From NCBI GenBank assembly GCA_016869645.1, contig VGDO01000024.1, positions 1 to 41,170 on the forward strand: DNA of 41,170 bases, in the 5' to 3' direction. The notes below the pieces were generated by a model. The model was not told the origin of the DNA. It did no database searches and saw nothing but the letters and a program-made list of their open reading frames with translations. Source of the DNA: Alphaproteobacteria bacterium. GTDB lineage: Bacteria; Pseudomonadota; Alphaproteobacteria; SHVW01. A program made the position numbers and the translations under genes. Positions 15,929 through 23,594 of this stretch are shown here, one piece after another (positions within the stretch are counted from its first letter, which is position 1; every line of letters starts with the position of its first letter).

Positions 15929-17122
15929 ATGCCGTTCCAGCCTGCCTCCAGCGCCCTGTCGCGCTTCACTGTCATCGATCTGACGCGCGTGCGCGCGGGG
16001 CCCACCTGCGTGCGCCAGCTCGGCGACTGGGGCGCCAACGTCATCAAGGTCGAGTTGCCCGAGGAGCTGGAAGCGGGCGAGCCCATGGGCGGGGCGCGCA
16101 CCGGCTCGGATTTTCAGAACCTGCACCGCAACAAGCGGAGCATGACGCTCAACATGAAGGACAAGCAGGGCGTCGCGGTGCTCAAGAAGCTCGTCGAGAA
16201 GGCCGATGTCGTGGTCGAGAATTTCCGGCCCGACGTGAAGCGGCGGCTCGGCATCGACTACCCCGATCTCTCCGCCGTCAATCCGCGCCTGATCTACGCC
16301 AGCATCTCCGGCTTCGGCCAGGACGGGCCCTACGAGAAGCGGCCGGGCTTCGACCAGATCGCCCAGGGCATGGGCGGCCTCATGTCGATCACCGGTCTGC
16401 CCGGCCAGGGACCGGTGCGCGTCGGCATACCGATCGCCGATCTGTGCGCCGGCATCTTCGCAGCCTACGGCATCACTGTGGCGTTGCTCGAGCGCGAGGT
16501 GTCCGGCAAGGGGCAGTGGCTGCACACCTCGCTGCTCCAGGCGCAGATCTTCATGCTCGACTTCCAGGCCGCGCGCTGGCTGGTCGAGAAGCACGTGCCC
16601 AAGCAGGCCGGCAACAACCATCCGACCAGCATCCCGACCGGCGTGTTCAAGACCAAGGACGGCCACATCAACATCGCCGCCACGGGCGGCAAGATCTATG
16701 CGCGCTTCTGCGAGGCGATCGCGGCGCCGGAGCTGCTGAGCGACCTGCGCTTCGGCAGCGGCAAGAGCCGGTCGGAGCACCGCGACGTGCTCAATGCCGA
16801 GATCGCCAAGCGCCTCGAGACCGACACCAGCCAGGCCTGGATCGAGAAGCTGAACGCGGCCGGCGTGCCCTGCGGCCATATCTATTCGATCGACCAGGTG
16901 TTCGCCGATCCGCAGGTCAAGCATCTGGGTATGTCGAAATCGGTGAAATCGAAGGTGCTTGGCGAGCTCAACCTCGTGGCGCAGCCCGTCACCCTGACGC
17001 GCACGCCCAGCAGCTTCGCGGTGGCGCCGCCCGAGCGCGGCGAGCAGACCGATGAGATTCTGGCCGAGGCCGGCTATGATGCGCAGGCGATCGCGGCACT
17101 GCGGCAAGCCAAGGTGGTTTAG
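15929..17122 (+). CDS. CoA transferase, CaiB/BaiF family (class III)
   Basis: This 397-residue class III CoA transferase moves CoA between carboxylic acids without free intermediates. The catalytic aspartate fits D171 in VGIPIADLCAGIFAAY. Family segments include VIDLTRVRAGPTCVRQLGDWGANVIKVE (15-42), NFRPDVKRRLGIDY and SISGFGQDGPY. It acts in the cytoplasm as a dimer. It is followed 27 bases later by a crotonase, an arrangement that recalls caiB-caiD (carnitine), so the pair likely activates and then modifies a carboxylic acid. The ribosome site is weak. The stop codon lies in a 16-base tandem duplication. Confidence 0.9.
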   Translation: MPFQPASSALSRFTVIDLTRVRAGPTCVRQLGDWGANVIKVELPEELEAGEPMGGARTGSDFQNLHRNKRSMTLNMKDKQGVAVLKKLVEKADVVVENFRPDVKRRLGIDYPDLSAVNPRLIYASISGFGQDGPYEKRPGFDQIAQGMGGLMSITGLPGQGPVRVGIPIADLCAGIFAAYGITVALLEREVSGKGQWLHTSLLQAQIFMLDFQAARWLVEKHVPKQAGNNHPTSIPTGVFKTKDGHINIAATGGKIYARFCEAIAAPELLSDLRFGSGKSRSEHRDVLNAEIAKRLETDTSQAWIEKLNAAGVPCGHIYSIDQVFADPQVKHLGMSKSVKSKVLGELNLVAQPVTLTRTPSSFAVAPPERGEQTDEILAEAGYDAQAIAALRQAKVV

Positions 17123-17149
17123 GGCCAAGGTGATTTGAGGAGAATTGTC

Positions 17150-17974
17150 ATGAACGAGGTTGCCGCCAGGACGGGTGACGACGCCAAGACTGAGAGCAAG
17201 ATCCTCAGCCGCAAGGATGGTGGCATCGGGTGGTTGATCTTCAACAACCCGGCGCGCCACAACGCCGTGTCGCTCGACATGTGGCGCGACGTCGAGGCGG
17301 TGCTGACCGACTTCGTGGCCGATCCGCAGGTCCGCGTCGTCGTCGTGACCGGCGCCGGCGGCAAGGCCTTCGTGTCGGGCGCCGACATCTCCAAGTTCGA
17401 CAGCGAGCGCGCGACCGCCGAGGGCGTCAAGCACTACAACCAGACCTCGGCGCGCGCCTATCGCATGCTCTACAATCTGGGCAAGCCGACGATTGCCATG
17501 ATCCAGGGCTACTGCATCGGCGGCGGCGCGGCGCTGGCCGTGTGCTGCGATCTCCGCTTCGCATCGGACAATTCGAAGTTCGGCGTTCCGGCTGCCAAGC
17601 TGGGTCTCGGCTACGCCTATGAGGGATTGAAGCGGCTGGTCGATCTGGTCGGGCCGGCCTTCGCCAAGGAGATCTTCTTCACGGCGCGCCAGTTCGACAC
17701 GACCGAGGCGCTCGCCATGGGGCTGATCAACCGGGCAATACCCGCCGCCGAGCTCGAGACGTATGTGACCAGCACCGCCCGCACCATTGCCGAGAACGCG
17801 CCGATGACCGTCTCCGCGGTCAAACGCATCATCGGCGAGGCGGTCAAGGATCCGGCCGACCGCGACATGGCCATGTGCGACCGGCTGGTGACCGAGTGCT
17901 TCGCCAGCGAGGACTACATCGAAGGCCGCAACGCCTTCATGGAGAAGCGCAAGCCGGTGTTCAAGGGGCGGTGA
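17150..17974 (+). CDS. Crotonase-superfamily protein lacking both hydratase glutamates
   Basis: This 274-residue protein has the crotonase fold. The ATG at 17150 is chosen because GAGGAGA lies seven bases before it. The oxyanion-hole segments are kept: KAFVSGADISKF and GYCIGGGAALAV (about 119-131). Classical hydratases carry one glutamate at GGGCE and another at FGQPE. Here these are A128 and A148 (FGVPAAKLG). Simple enoyl-CoA hydration is therefore unlikely; other crotonase activities (isomerase, lyase, decarboxylase, CoA-thioester hydrolase) remain possible. It is paired with the upstream CaiB-type transferase. Confidence 0.85.
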   Translation: MNEVAARTGDDAKTESKILSRKDGGIGWLIFNNPARHNAVSLDMWRDVEAVLTDFVADPQVRVVVVTGAGGKAFVSGADISKFDSERATAEGVKHYNQTSARAYRMLYNLGKPTIAMIQGYCIGGGAALAVCCDLRFASDNSKFGVPAAKLGLGYAYEGLKRLVDLVGPAFAKEIFFTARQFDTTEALAMGLINRAIPAAELETYVTSTARTIAENAPMTVSAVKRIIGEAVKDPADRDMAMCDRLVTECFASEDYIEGRNAFMEKRKPVFKGR

Positions 17975-17999
17975 TCGGCAGGCTCACCTGTGTGTGCAT

Positions 18000-18096
18000 C
18001 ACCCCTCCACCCTGACCCTGCCCCGCAAGGGGGGAGGGAATTCGGACGTCACTCTTCTTTTCCCTCCCCCCTTGCGGGGGAGGGTAGGGTGGGGGT
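18000..18096. repeat. Pair of inverted GC-rich hairpin repeats
   Basis: Two inverted copies of a CCCCGCAAGGGGGGAGGGAA-like element (about 18020-18040 and 18060-18080) are flanked by CACCCCTCCACCCTGACCC and its approximate complement GGGTAGGGTGGGGGT. The architecture equals that at 12747-12848 but with GCAAGG in place of CAAGGAG in the core. It sits between the crotonase gene and tctC. Confidence 0.7.
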
Positions 18097-18148
18097 CATG
18101 CCGATCCCCCATCATCGATAGCACTTGCTCCATCTCGGGGAGGAGATC

Positions 18149-19108
18149 ATGCAAGCGTTTCGTTTTCTCGTTCTGACTTTCGCATGTGCGGCGCTGGCGA
18201 TCGGGCCAGGGCAAGCGCAGAACAAGTATCCGGTCTCGACCGTGACCCTGGTGACGCATTCGAGCCCGGGCTCGGGCAGCGACGTGTTCCTGCGCGAGCT
18301 GATCCGGCATCTCGGCCCCGAGATGGGGGTCAGCTTCGTGGTCGAGAATGTGCGCGGCGGCAGCGGCGCGACGGCGGTCGCCAAGGTCGCGCGCGGCCCG
18401 GCGGACGGCTCGATGTTCTATGCCACGACGCCGACCTACATCCAGACCACGCTGCTGTCCAAGCCGCAGTTCGGCTATGACAGTCTCGACCCGCTGGTCA
18501 CCGTGTTCTTCGATCCCGAGGTGATCTTCGTTCGCACCGAGTCGCCGTTCCGATCGCTCAAGGACGTCGTCGCGTATTCGCAGAAGAATATCGGCCGCGC
18601 AAAGTGGGGTGCGGCCAATCCCGGCTCGCTCGAGCGCATTGCTCTCGAGAGGATGAGCAAGCTGCTCGGTGCGCGTGCCGCGATCGTCACCCATGAGGGC
18701 GGCGGCGATCTGCTGATCAACGTGCTCAACGGCACGCTCGACATTGGCGTCGGCGAGATCCAGGAGGTCAGCTCCCAGCTCGAGGCGAAGAAGGTGCGTC
18801 TGCTGGCGTCCTTGACCGACCAGCGCATCCAGACCTTGCCCGACCTCAAGACGGCCAAGGAGGAGGGCGTCGACCTCGTGGTCACGAAATTCCGCGGCCT
18901 TGCCGGCCCCAAGGGCGTGCCCGATGCGGTCGCGGCGCAGTGGGAAGCCGCCATGAAGAAGGTGCTGGCCAAACCCGAGTACAAGGCCGTCTACGAGAAG
19001 GAGAACCTGATCGTGGCACTCAAGGGACGCGCGGAATCGCGCAGCTTCACGACCGCGTTCGCGAAAGAGGTCGAGACGACCTTGCGCGACCTTGGCGTCG
19101 TCAAGTAA
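18149..19108 (+). CDS. tctC: Tripartite tricarboxylate transporter substrate-binding protein (Bug family)
   Basis: This 319-residue periplasmic receptor of the TTT family is counted from the ATG at 18149, which follows GGGGAGGAG. The signal peptide runs to about GPGQAQNKYP. The mature start YPVSTVTLVTHSSPGSGSDVFLREL and the motif VVENVRGGSGATAVAKVARGPADG match Bug proteins, which bind mono-, di- or tricarboxylates and many aromatic acids. It is followed immediately by TctB and TctA. The substrate is open, and the adjoining CoA transferase suggests a carboxylate. Confidence 0.9.
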   Translation: MQAFRFLVLTFACAALAIGPGQAQNKYPVSTVTLVTHSSPGSGSDVFLRELIRHLGPEMGVSFVVENVRGGSGATAVAKVARGPADGSMFYATTPTYIQTTLLSKPQFGYDSLDPLVTVFFDPEVIFVRTESPFRSLKDVVAYSQKNIGRAKWGAANPGSLERIALERMSKLLGARAAIVTHEGGGDLLINVLNGTLDIGVGEIQEVSSQLEAKKVRLLASLTDQRIQTLPDLKTAKEEGVDLVVTKFRGLAGPKGVPDAVAAQWEAAMKKVLAKPEYKAVYEKENLIVALKGRAESRSFTTAFAKEVETTLRDLGVVK

Positions 19109-19121
19109 GTCGCGGGAAGGG

Positions 19122-19595
19122 GTGACTCTGTCGCGCGACGCAATCGCCGGCGCGTTCGTCGCCGCGCTGGCGCTCGGCTATTGGCTGGTCGCCGACGACA
19201 TTCCCCGCAGCCTGCTCGCCGACGCCGTCGGCGCCGAAGGGGTGCCCAAAGTCCTGGGCATCCTGCTCGGCGCGCTCGGGTTGGCGTTGATCTGGCGTGG
19301 CATCCGTCGCGTGGGCGAACGCGGGGCCGATCGCGCCCGCTGGCGCGTGCATGCCAGGGCCATGGGATTGCTTGCCGTCGGGCTGGGCTACATCGTCGTG
19401 ATTCCCTGGCTCGGATTCGCGGTCACGACCGCGCTGCTGATCGTCGTGGCCGCGGTCTACGCCGGCAGGCCGCTTGGCCGCGACCTCGTGCTGATCGGCG
19501 CGGTGTCGGGCGCGGTCTTCTGGTTCGTGTTCGCCAAGCTGCTTTCGGTCTCGGTTCCGCCGGGATCCTGGACCGGCCTGTGGATGGGGTCCTGA
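19122..19595 (+). CDS. tctB: Tripartite tricarboxylate transporter small membrane protein
   Basis: This 157-residue protein with four predicted helices is at the TctB position. The start is uncertain: the GTG at 19122 (MTLSRDAIAG) is preceded at short distance by GGGAAGGGG, while the frame is also open from a TTG at 19092 inside tctC. The family pattern is a first helix, a GAEGVPKVLGILLGALG segment, and two C-terminal helices. It supports the large permease. Confidence 0.8.
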   Translation: MTLSRDAIAGAFVAALALGYWLVADDIPRSLLADAVGAEGVPKVLGILLGALGLALIWRGIRRVGERGADRARWRVHARAMGLLAVGLGYIVVIPWLGFAVTTALLIVVAAVYAGRPLGRDLVLIGAVSGAVFWFVFAKLLSVSVPPGSWTGLWMGS

Positions 19596-19599
19596 CGGC

Positions 19600-21090
19600 G
19601 TGGACGCGATCGTCATGGCGTGGCATGCGCTGACCCAGAGTTGGGCGATCCCGGCTGCATTGTTCGGCGTCATCTGGGGCATTTTCGGAGGCGCATTGCC
19701 GGGCATATCGCCCTCGATCGCCATGGCTTTGCTCCTGCCGTTCACTTACGGCATGCAGCCGGTCGTCGCAGTCGTCATGCTGGCTGCGGTGTATGTGGGT
19801 GCCGAGTATGGCGGCTCAATACCTGCGATTCTGATCCGCACCCCGGGCACGAACGCCGCCGCCGCGACCACGATCGACGGCTACGAGATGAACCGCCAAG
19901 GCAGGGCGGGGCTGGCGTTGGGCATATCGCTGTCCTGCGGCTTGATTGGCGGCCTGTTCGGCCTGCTCATGCTGATCGTGATGACCGAGCCGCTGGCGCG
20001 CGTCGCTCTCGCCTTCACGCCGCCCGCCTATTTCGCGCTCGGCGTGCTTGGTCTCAGCGTGATTGCCAGCCTCAGCGGGGGCTCGCTGCTCAAGGGACTG
20101 ATCGCCGGCGTCGTCGGATTCATGGTCGCGACGGTCGGCACGGATCCAGTCTCGGGCGTGCCGCGCTTCACCTTCGGCGAGCCCGATCTTCTGACGGGCA
20201 TCCGGCCGATCCTGGTCATGGTCGGATTGTTCGCGGTCAGCGAGATGCTGATCCAGGTGACCGAGCCAGACTGGACCAAGACCGAGCAGAGCGGCATGCG
20301 CCTGGAGTTTCCGGACTGGAAGCTGTGGAAACGTCTCGTGCCGGGTCAGGCGATCGGCTGCGCGATCGGCACCTTCGAAGGGGTGACGCCCGGGGCCGGC
20401 GGCACCGTCGCCGCGTTCATGACCTACAACGAAGCCAAGCGCTGGTCGAAGCATCCCGAGGAGTTCGGCAAGGGCTCGCCCGAAGGCGTCGCCGCGCCGG
20501 AATGCGCCAACAACGTGGTGACGGGCTCGGCGCTCGTGCCGCTGCTGAGCCTGGGCATTCCCGGATCGAATTCGGCCGCGGTGCTGCTCGGCGGATTTCT
20601 GATTCACGGGCTCTCGCCCGGGCCGATGCTGTTCGAGCGTACGCCCGACGTGGTTTACGGCCTCTATGGCGGATTGCTCGTTGCCAACGCGCTGATGTTC
20701 ATCGTCGGCCTGATCATCCTGCCGCCGTGCCTGTGGCTGGTGAACCGCCCGAAGCCATATCTGATCGCTTTCATTCTGGCGTTGATCTTCGCCGGCGTGT
20801 TCTCGATCCATCAGAGCATGTTCGACATTGGTCTGGTGCTTGGCTTCGGCCTACTCGGCTATGCCATGCGCCATCTCGATCTGCCGTTCCTGCCGATGGT
20901 GCTCGGCGTGGTGCTGGGGCACATGGTCGAATCCAACTACCGCCGCTCACTCGTGCTGTCGGGCGGCGACCACACGATCTTCCTGCAGGATCCCGTCTCG
21001 CTCGGGCTGCTGATCGCCTCGATTGCGCTCATGAGCTACACGATCGTGCGCGAGCGCCGCGCCGCCAAGCAGACGGCCGGTGTGACATGA
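19600..21090 (+). CDS. tctA: Tripartite tricarboxylate transporter large permease
   Basis: This 496-residue TctA protein, with about 12 helices, starts at GTG 19600 four bases after tctB. Signatures include the glycine-rich GIFGGALPGISPSIAMALLLPFTYGM, the segment YVGAEYGGSIPAILIRTPGTNAAAATTIDGY and, in the second half, FEGVTPGAGGTVAAFMTYNEAKR followed by SLGIPGSNSAAVLLGGFLIHGL. The two halves are pseudo-repeats typical of the family. The stop overlaps the next ATG (ATGA), so the transporter and the PrpD-family gene are translated together. Confidence 0.93.
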   Translation: MDAIVMAWHALTQSWAIPAALFGVIWGIFGGALPGISPSIAMALLLPFTYGMQPVVAVVMLAAVYVGAEYGGSIPAILIRTPGTNAAAATTIDGYEMNRQGRAGLALGISLSCGLIGGLFGLLMLIVMTEPLARVALAFTPPAYFALGVLGLSVIASLSGGSLLKGLIAGVVGFMVATVGTDPVSGVPRFTFGEPDLLTGIRPILVMVGLFAVSEMLIQVTEPDWTKTEQSGMRLEFPDWKLWKRLVPGQAIGCAIGTFEGVTPGAGGTVAAFMTYNEAKRWSKHPEEFGKGSPEGVAAPECANNVVTGSALVPLLSLGIPGSNSAAVLLGGFLIHGLSPGPMLFERTPDVVYGLYGGLLVANALMFIVGLIILPPCLWLVNRPKPYLIAFILALIFAGVFSIHQSMFDIGLVLGFGLLGYAMRHLDLPFLPMVLGVVLGHMVESNYRRSLVLSGGDHTIFLQDPVSLGLLIASIALMSYTIVRERRAAKQTAGVT

Positions 21091-22451
21091 CCGGCGCACC
21101 CAGCGTTTCCGAACGCCTCGCGCATGTCGCGGCCGGCCTGGCCGGCAAACCGATGCCGCCGAAGGCGCGCGCGCGCGCCGAGGAGATCCTGATCGACATC
21201 GCCGGCCTGTGCGTCGCCGCGCGCGGCACCGACTACGTCAAGGCGCTGATCGACGGCTGGGACGGGTCGGGTGACTGCACGGCGATCGGTCATGCCAAGG
21301 GCTTCGACGCCGCGGGTGCCGCCGTCATCAACGGCACGGCGTCGCATGGCGAGGATTTCGACGACACCTTCGAGGGCGGTCCCGTCCATGCCGGAGTCGT
21401 CATCGTGCCGGCCGTGCTCGCGGCTGCCGAGCGCTACGGCCGGCCGGGCAGCGCGGCACTTCTCGGCCTCGCCTTTGGCACGGAGGTCACCTGCCGGCTC
21501 AGCACGGTCGTGCCCAAGGCGATTCACAAATCGGGCTTCCATCCCACGGCCGTGCTCGGTGCCATGGGTGCGGCGAGTGCCGTTGCGGTCACATTGGGCG
21601 TCGACGAGCGCAGGCACGTGCATGCCCTCGGCCTCGCCGGGAGCATGGCCGGCGGCATCATCGAATACCTCGCCGAAGGAAGCTGGTCGAAGCGGCTTCA
21701 TCCCGGCTGGGCGGCGCAATCGGGTCTGCGCGCGGCGCTCATGGCCCGGCATGGCTTCGAGGGGCCGCGCACCGTGTTCGAGGGCGAGCACGGCCTCTTC
21801 CATGGCTTTGCCCACACGACCAAGGGCAACTGGGACGCCCTGCTCGGCGAGTTGGGCAAGCAATGGGTCATGGAGACGATCGCCTTCAAACCCTATGCTT
21901 GCGGCACCATGACTCATCCCTATATCGACTGCGCGCGGCGTCTCGCCAGGCGCGGCATCAGGGCCGACGACATCGTCGACATGGAGTGCGAGGTCGGCGA
22001 GGGGACCGTGCACCGGCTGTGGGAGCCGCTTGCCCAGAAGCAGGCGGTGCCCAATGCCTATGCCGGCAAGTTCAGCACGCCCTACTGCATCGCCGTCGGC
22101 TTCCTCACCGACGATGCCGGCCTCGGCGCCTTCACCGAGGAGAAGGTCGCCGACCCGCGCATCCGCGCGCTCGCGGCCAAGGTGCGCTACGTGATCGATT
22201 CCGACAATCCCTACCCGCGCGGCTACACCGGCCATATCCGCGCGACGCTTAAGGACGGCTCGGTCGTCGAGGAGCGTCAGCCGCATCTGCGCGGCGGCGA
22301 CCATGAGCGCCTGTCGCGCCAGGAGATCGAGGAGAAATTTCGTCGCAACGCCGCCTTCGGCGGCTGGCCGAAGGATAAGACTCAAGCGTTCCTGGCTTAC
22401 GCCGCGCGCGCCTTCGATGGCAAGATCGACCTGAAGCCTTTTCGCGGCTGA
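21087..22451 (+). CDS. MmgE/PrpD-family protein
   Basis: This 454-residue protein of the 2-methylcitrate dehydratase superfamily also includes cis-aconitate decarboxylase and iminodisuccinate epimerase. Visible marks are GTASHGEDFDDTFEGGPVHAGVVIVPAVLAAAE (about 81-113), AIHKSGFHPTAVLGAMGAASAVA and FKPYACGTMTHPYIDCA. No prpB, prpC or other methylcitrate gene is present, so the specific reaction is unlikely to be propionate catabolism. Translational coupling to tctA implies that it acts on what the transporter brings in. Confidence 0.87.
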   Translation: MTGAPSVSERLAHVAAGLAGKPMPPKARARAEEILIDIAGLCVAARGTDYVKALIDGWDGSGDCTAIGHAKGFDAAGAAVINGTASHGEDFDDTFEGGPVHAGVVIVPAVLAAAERYGRPGSAALLGLAFGTEVTCRLSTVVPKAIHKSGFHPTAVLGAMGAASAVAVTLGVDERRHVHALGLAGSMAGGIIEYLAEGSWSKRLHPGWAAQSGLRAALMARHGFEGPRTVFEGEHGLFHGFAHTTKGNWDALLGELGKQWVMETIAFKPYACGTMTHPYIDCARRLARRGIRADDIVDMECEVGEGTVHRLWEPLAQKQAVPNAYAGKFSTPYCIAVGFLTDDAGLGAFTEEKVADPRIRALAAKVRYVIDSDNPYPRGYTGHIRATLKDGSVVEERQPHLRGGDHERLSRQEIEEKFRRNAAFGGWPKDKTQAFLAYAARAFDGKIDLKPFRG

Positions 22452-22474
22452 ATCCGAATCAAAGGAGAAATGTC

Positions 22475-22876
22475 ATGCTGGCTGGCGGCTGCCATTGCGG
22501 CGCCATTCGCTATCAGGTCGAGGACGAGCCGATCGTCCACGCACTGTGCCACTGCACCGATTGTCGCCGCCATGCCGGGGCGCCCGTGGTCGGCTGGACC
22601 ATGTTTCCGGAAGGCAAGGTCAAGCTGACCAAGGGTACGCCGAAGATCTACCATTCGTCGGCTGACGGGCGCCGCCATTTCTGCGCCGATTGTGGCACGG
22701 GGCTCTTCTATACGAACGCCAAGATGCTGCCGGGCATCATGGATGTTCAAAGCGCCACGCTGGACGATCCCGATGCAATCCCGCCCAAGGTGCACATCCA
22801 GATCGCCGAGCGCATCGGCTGGATGGCGCGCGTGCACGAACTGCCGGCCTTCGACCGCTATCCGCCGCGCGAATAG
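22475..22876 (+). CDS. GFA/CENP-V-domain zinc protein
   Basis: This 133-residue protein has the Gfa-like zinc fold. Cysteines sit at C6, C8, C25, C27, C30, C70 and C73 (CHCGAIRY, CHCTDCRRHAG, CADCGTGLFY). The family name, glutathione-dependent formaldehyde activation, is doubtful for most members. A strong AAAGGAG site precedes the start, 23 bases after the PrpD-type gene. It ends 16 bases from the convergent LysE gene, which leaves no room for a long terminator. A role with the formaldehyde-producing sarcosine oxidase 3 kb away is possible but unproven. Confidence 0.85.
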   Translation: MLAGGCHCGAIRYQVEDEPIVHALCHCTDCRRHAGAPVVGWTMFPEGKVKLTKGTPKIYHSSADGRRHFCADCGTGLFYTNAKMLPGIMDVQSATLDDPDAIPPKVHIQIAERIGWMARVHELPAFDRYPPRE

Positions 22877-22892
22877 CCGGATCAGCTAGGTT

Positions 22893-23504
22893 CTAGCGAT
22901 CCGACAGTGCGAGCTTGGCGCCCAGCGCGGCGAACGCCGCGGCGAAGGTGCGGCGCATCCAGGTCATGACCTGGGGCCGCGAGATGACGTGCATCCGGAT
23001 CGCGGCGGCGAACAGCCCGTAGCCGACGAAGACGACGAATGTCATCACCATGAAGACGGCGCTTTGCAGCAGCATGAGGCCGAGCGGGTGCGGCTCGTCG
23101 GCGCTGACGAATTGCGGCAGGAAGGCGAAGAAGAAGATCGTCAGCTTGGGATTGAGGATGTTGATCAGGATGGCATGTACGATCACCTGGATCGACGAAC
23201 GGGCGCTGATTTCGTTCTCGACCGTTAGCGCGCCACGCTCGCGCCACGCCATCCACGCCATGTAGAGCAGATAGGCGACGCCGAGGTACTTGAGCACCTG
23301 GAAGGCGACGGCGCTGGTGTGAAGCAGTGCGGCGAGACCCATGATGGCAGCGGCCATGTGCGGCACGATGCCCAAGGTGCAGCCGAACGCCGCGATGATG
23401 CTGGCGCGCGCGCCGCGCGACAGGCCGGCCGCCAGCGTGAACAGCACGCCGATCCCCGGCGAGACGACGACGATGAGGGACGTGACAAGGAATTCGATGC
23501 CCAT
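22893..23504 (-). CDS. LysE/RhtB-family amino acid exporter
   Basis: This 203-residue inner-membrane protein with about six helices is a LysE-type translocator. The first helix ends in SPGIGVLFTLAAGLSRGARASIIAAFGCTLGI, the typical PGP-type loop followed by the glycine-rich second helix; NILNPKLTIFFFAFLPQFV is the family signature. It exports amino acids or related metabolites. It faces the GFA gene and precedes, with a palindrome between, the Ldh2-type gene on the same strand. Confidence 0.9.
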   Translation of the reverse strand: MGIEFLVTSLIVVVSPGIGVLFTLAAGLSRGARASIIAAFGCTLGIVPHMAAAIMGLAALLHTSAVAFQVLKYLGVAYLLYMAWMAWRERGALTVENEISARSSIQVIVHAILINILNPKLTIFFFAFLPQFVSADEPHPLGLMLLQSAVFMVMTFVVFVGYGLFAAAIRMHVISRPQVMTWMRRTFAAAFAALGAKLALSDR

Positions 23505-23538
23505 GTAAGCCCTCCGGGCGCACCTAGCTTTGACCGGC

Positions 23539-23566
23539 GTAGGGGCGCAGCATGCTGCGCTCCTAC
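23539..23566. repeat. 28-bp palindrome related to 15818-15845
   Basis: The left arm is GTAGGGGCGCAGCA and the right arm TGCTGCGCTCCTAC. Relative to the copy at 15818, one pair changed from T-A to G-C on both arms and one pair became a G-T wobble, so the hairpin is kept. It lies between the Ldh2-type gene (minus, upstream) and the LysE gene. Confidence 0.78.
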
Positions 23567-23594
23567 GGGCGTGGCAAGGAGGTCGTCGCCGCTG

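Noticed and set aside
22475..22876. Bona fide formaldehyde-activating enzyme
   Set aside because: The GFA fold is shared by many proteins of unknown role; context with sox is suggestive only.
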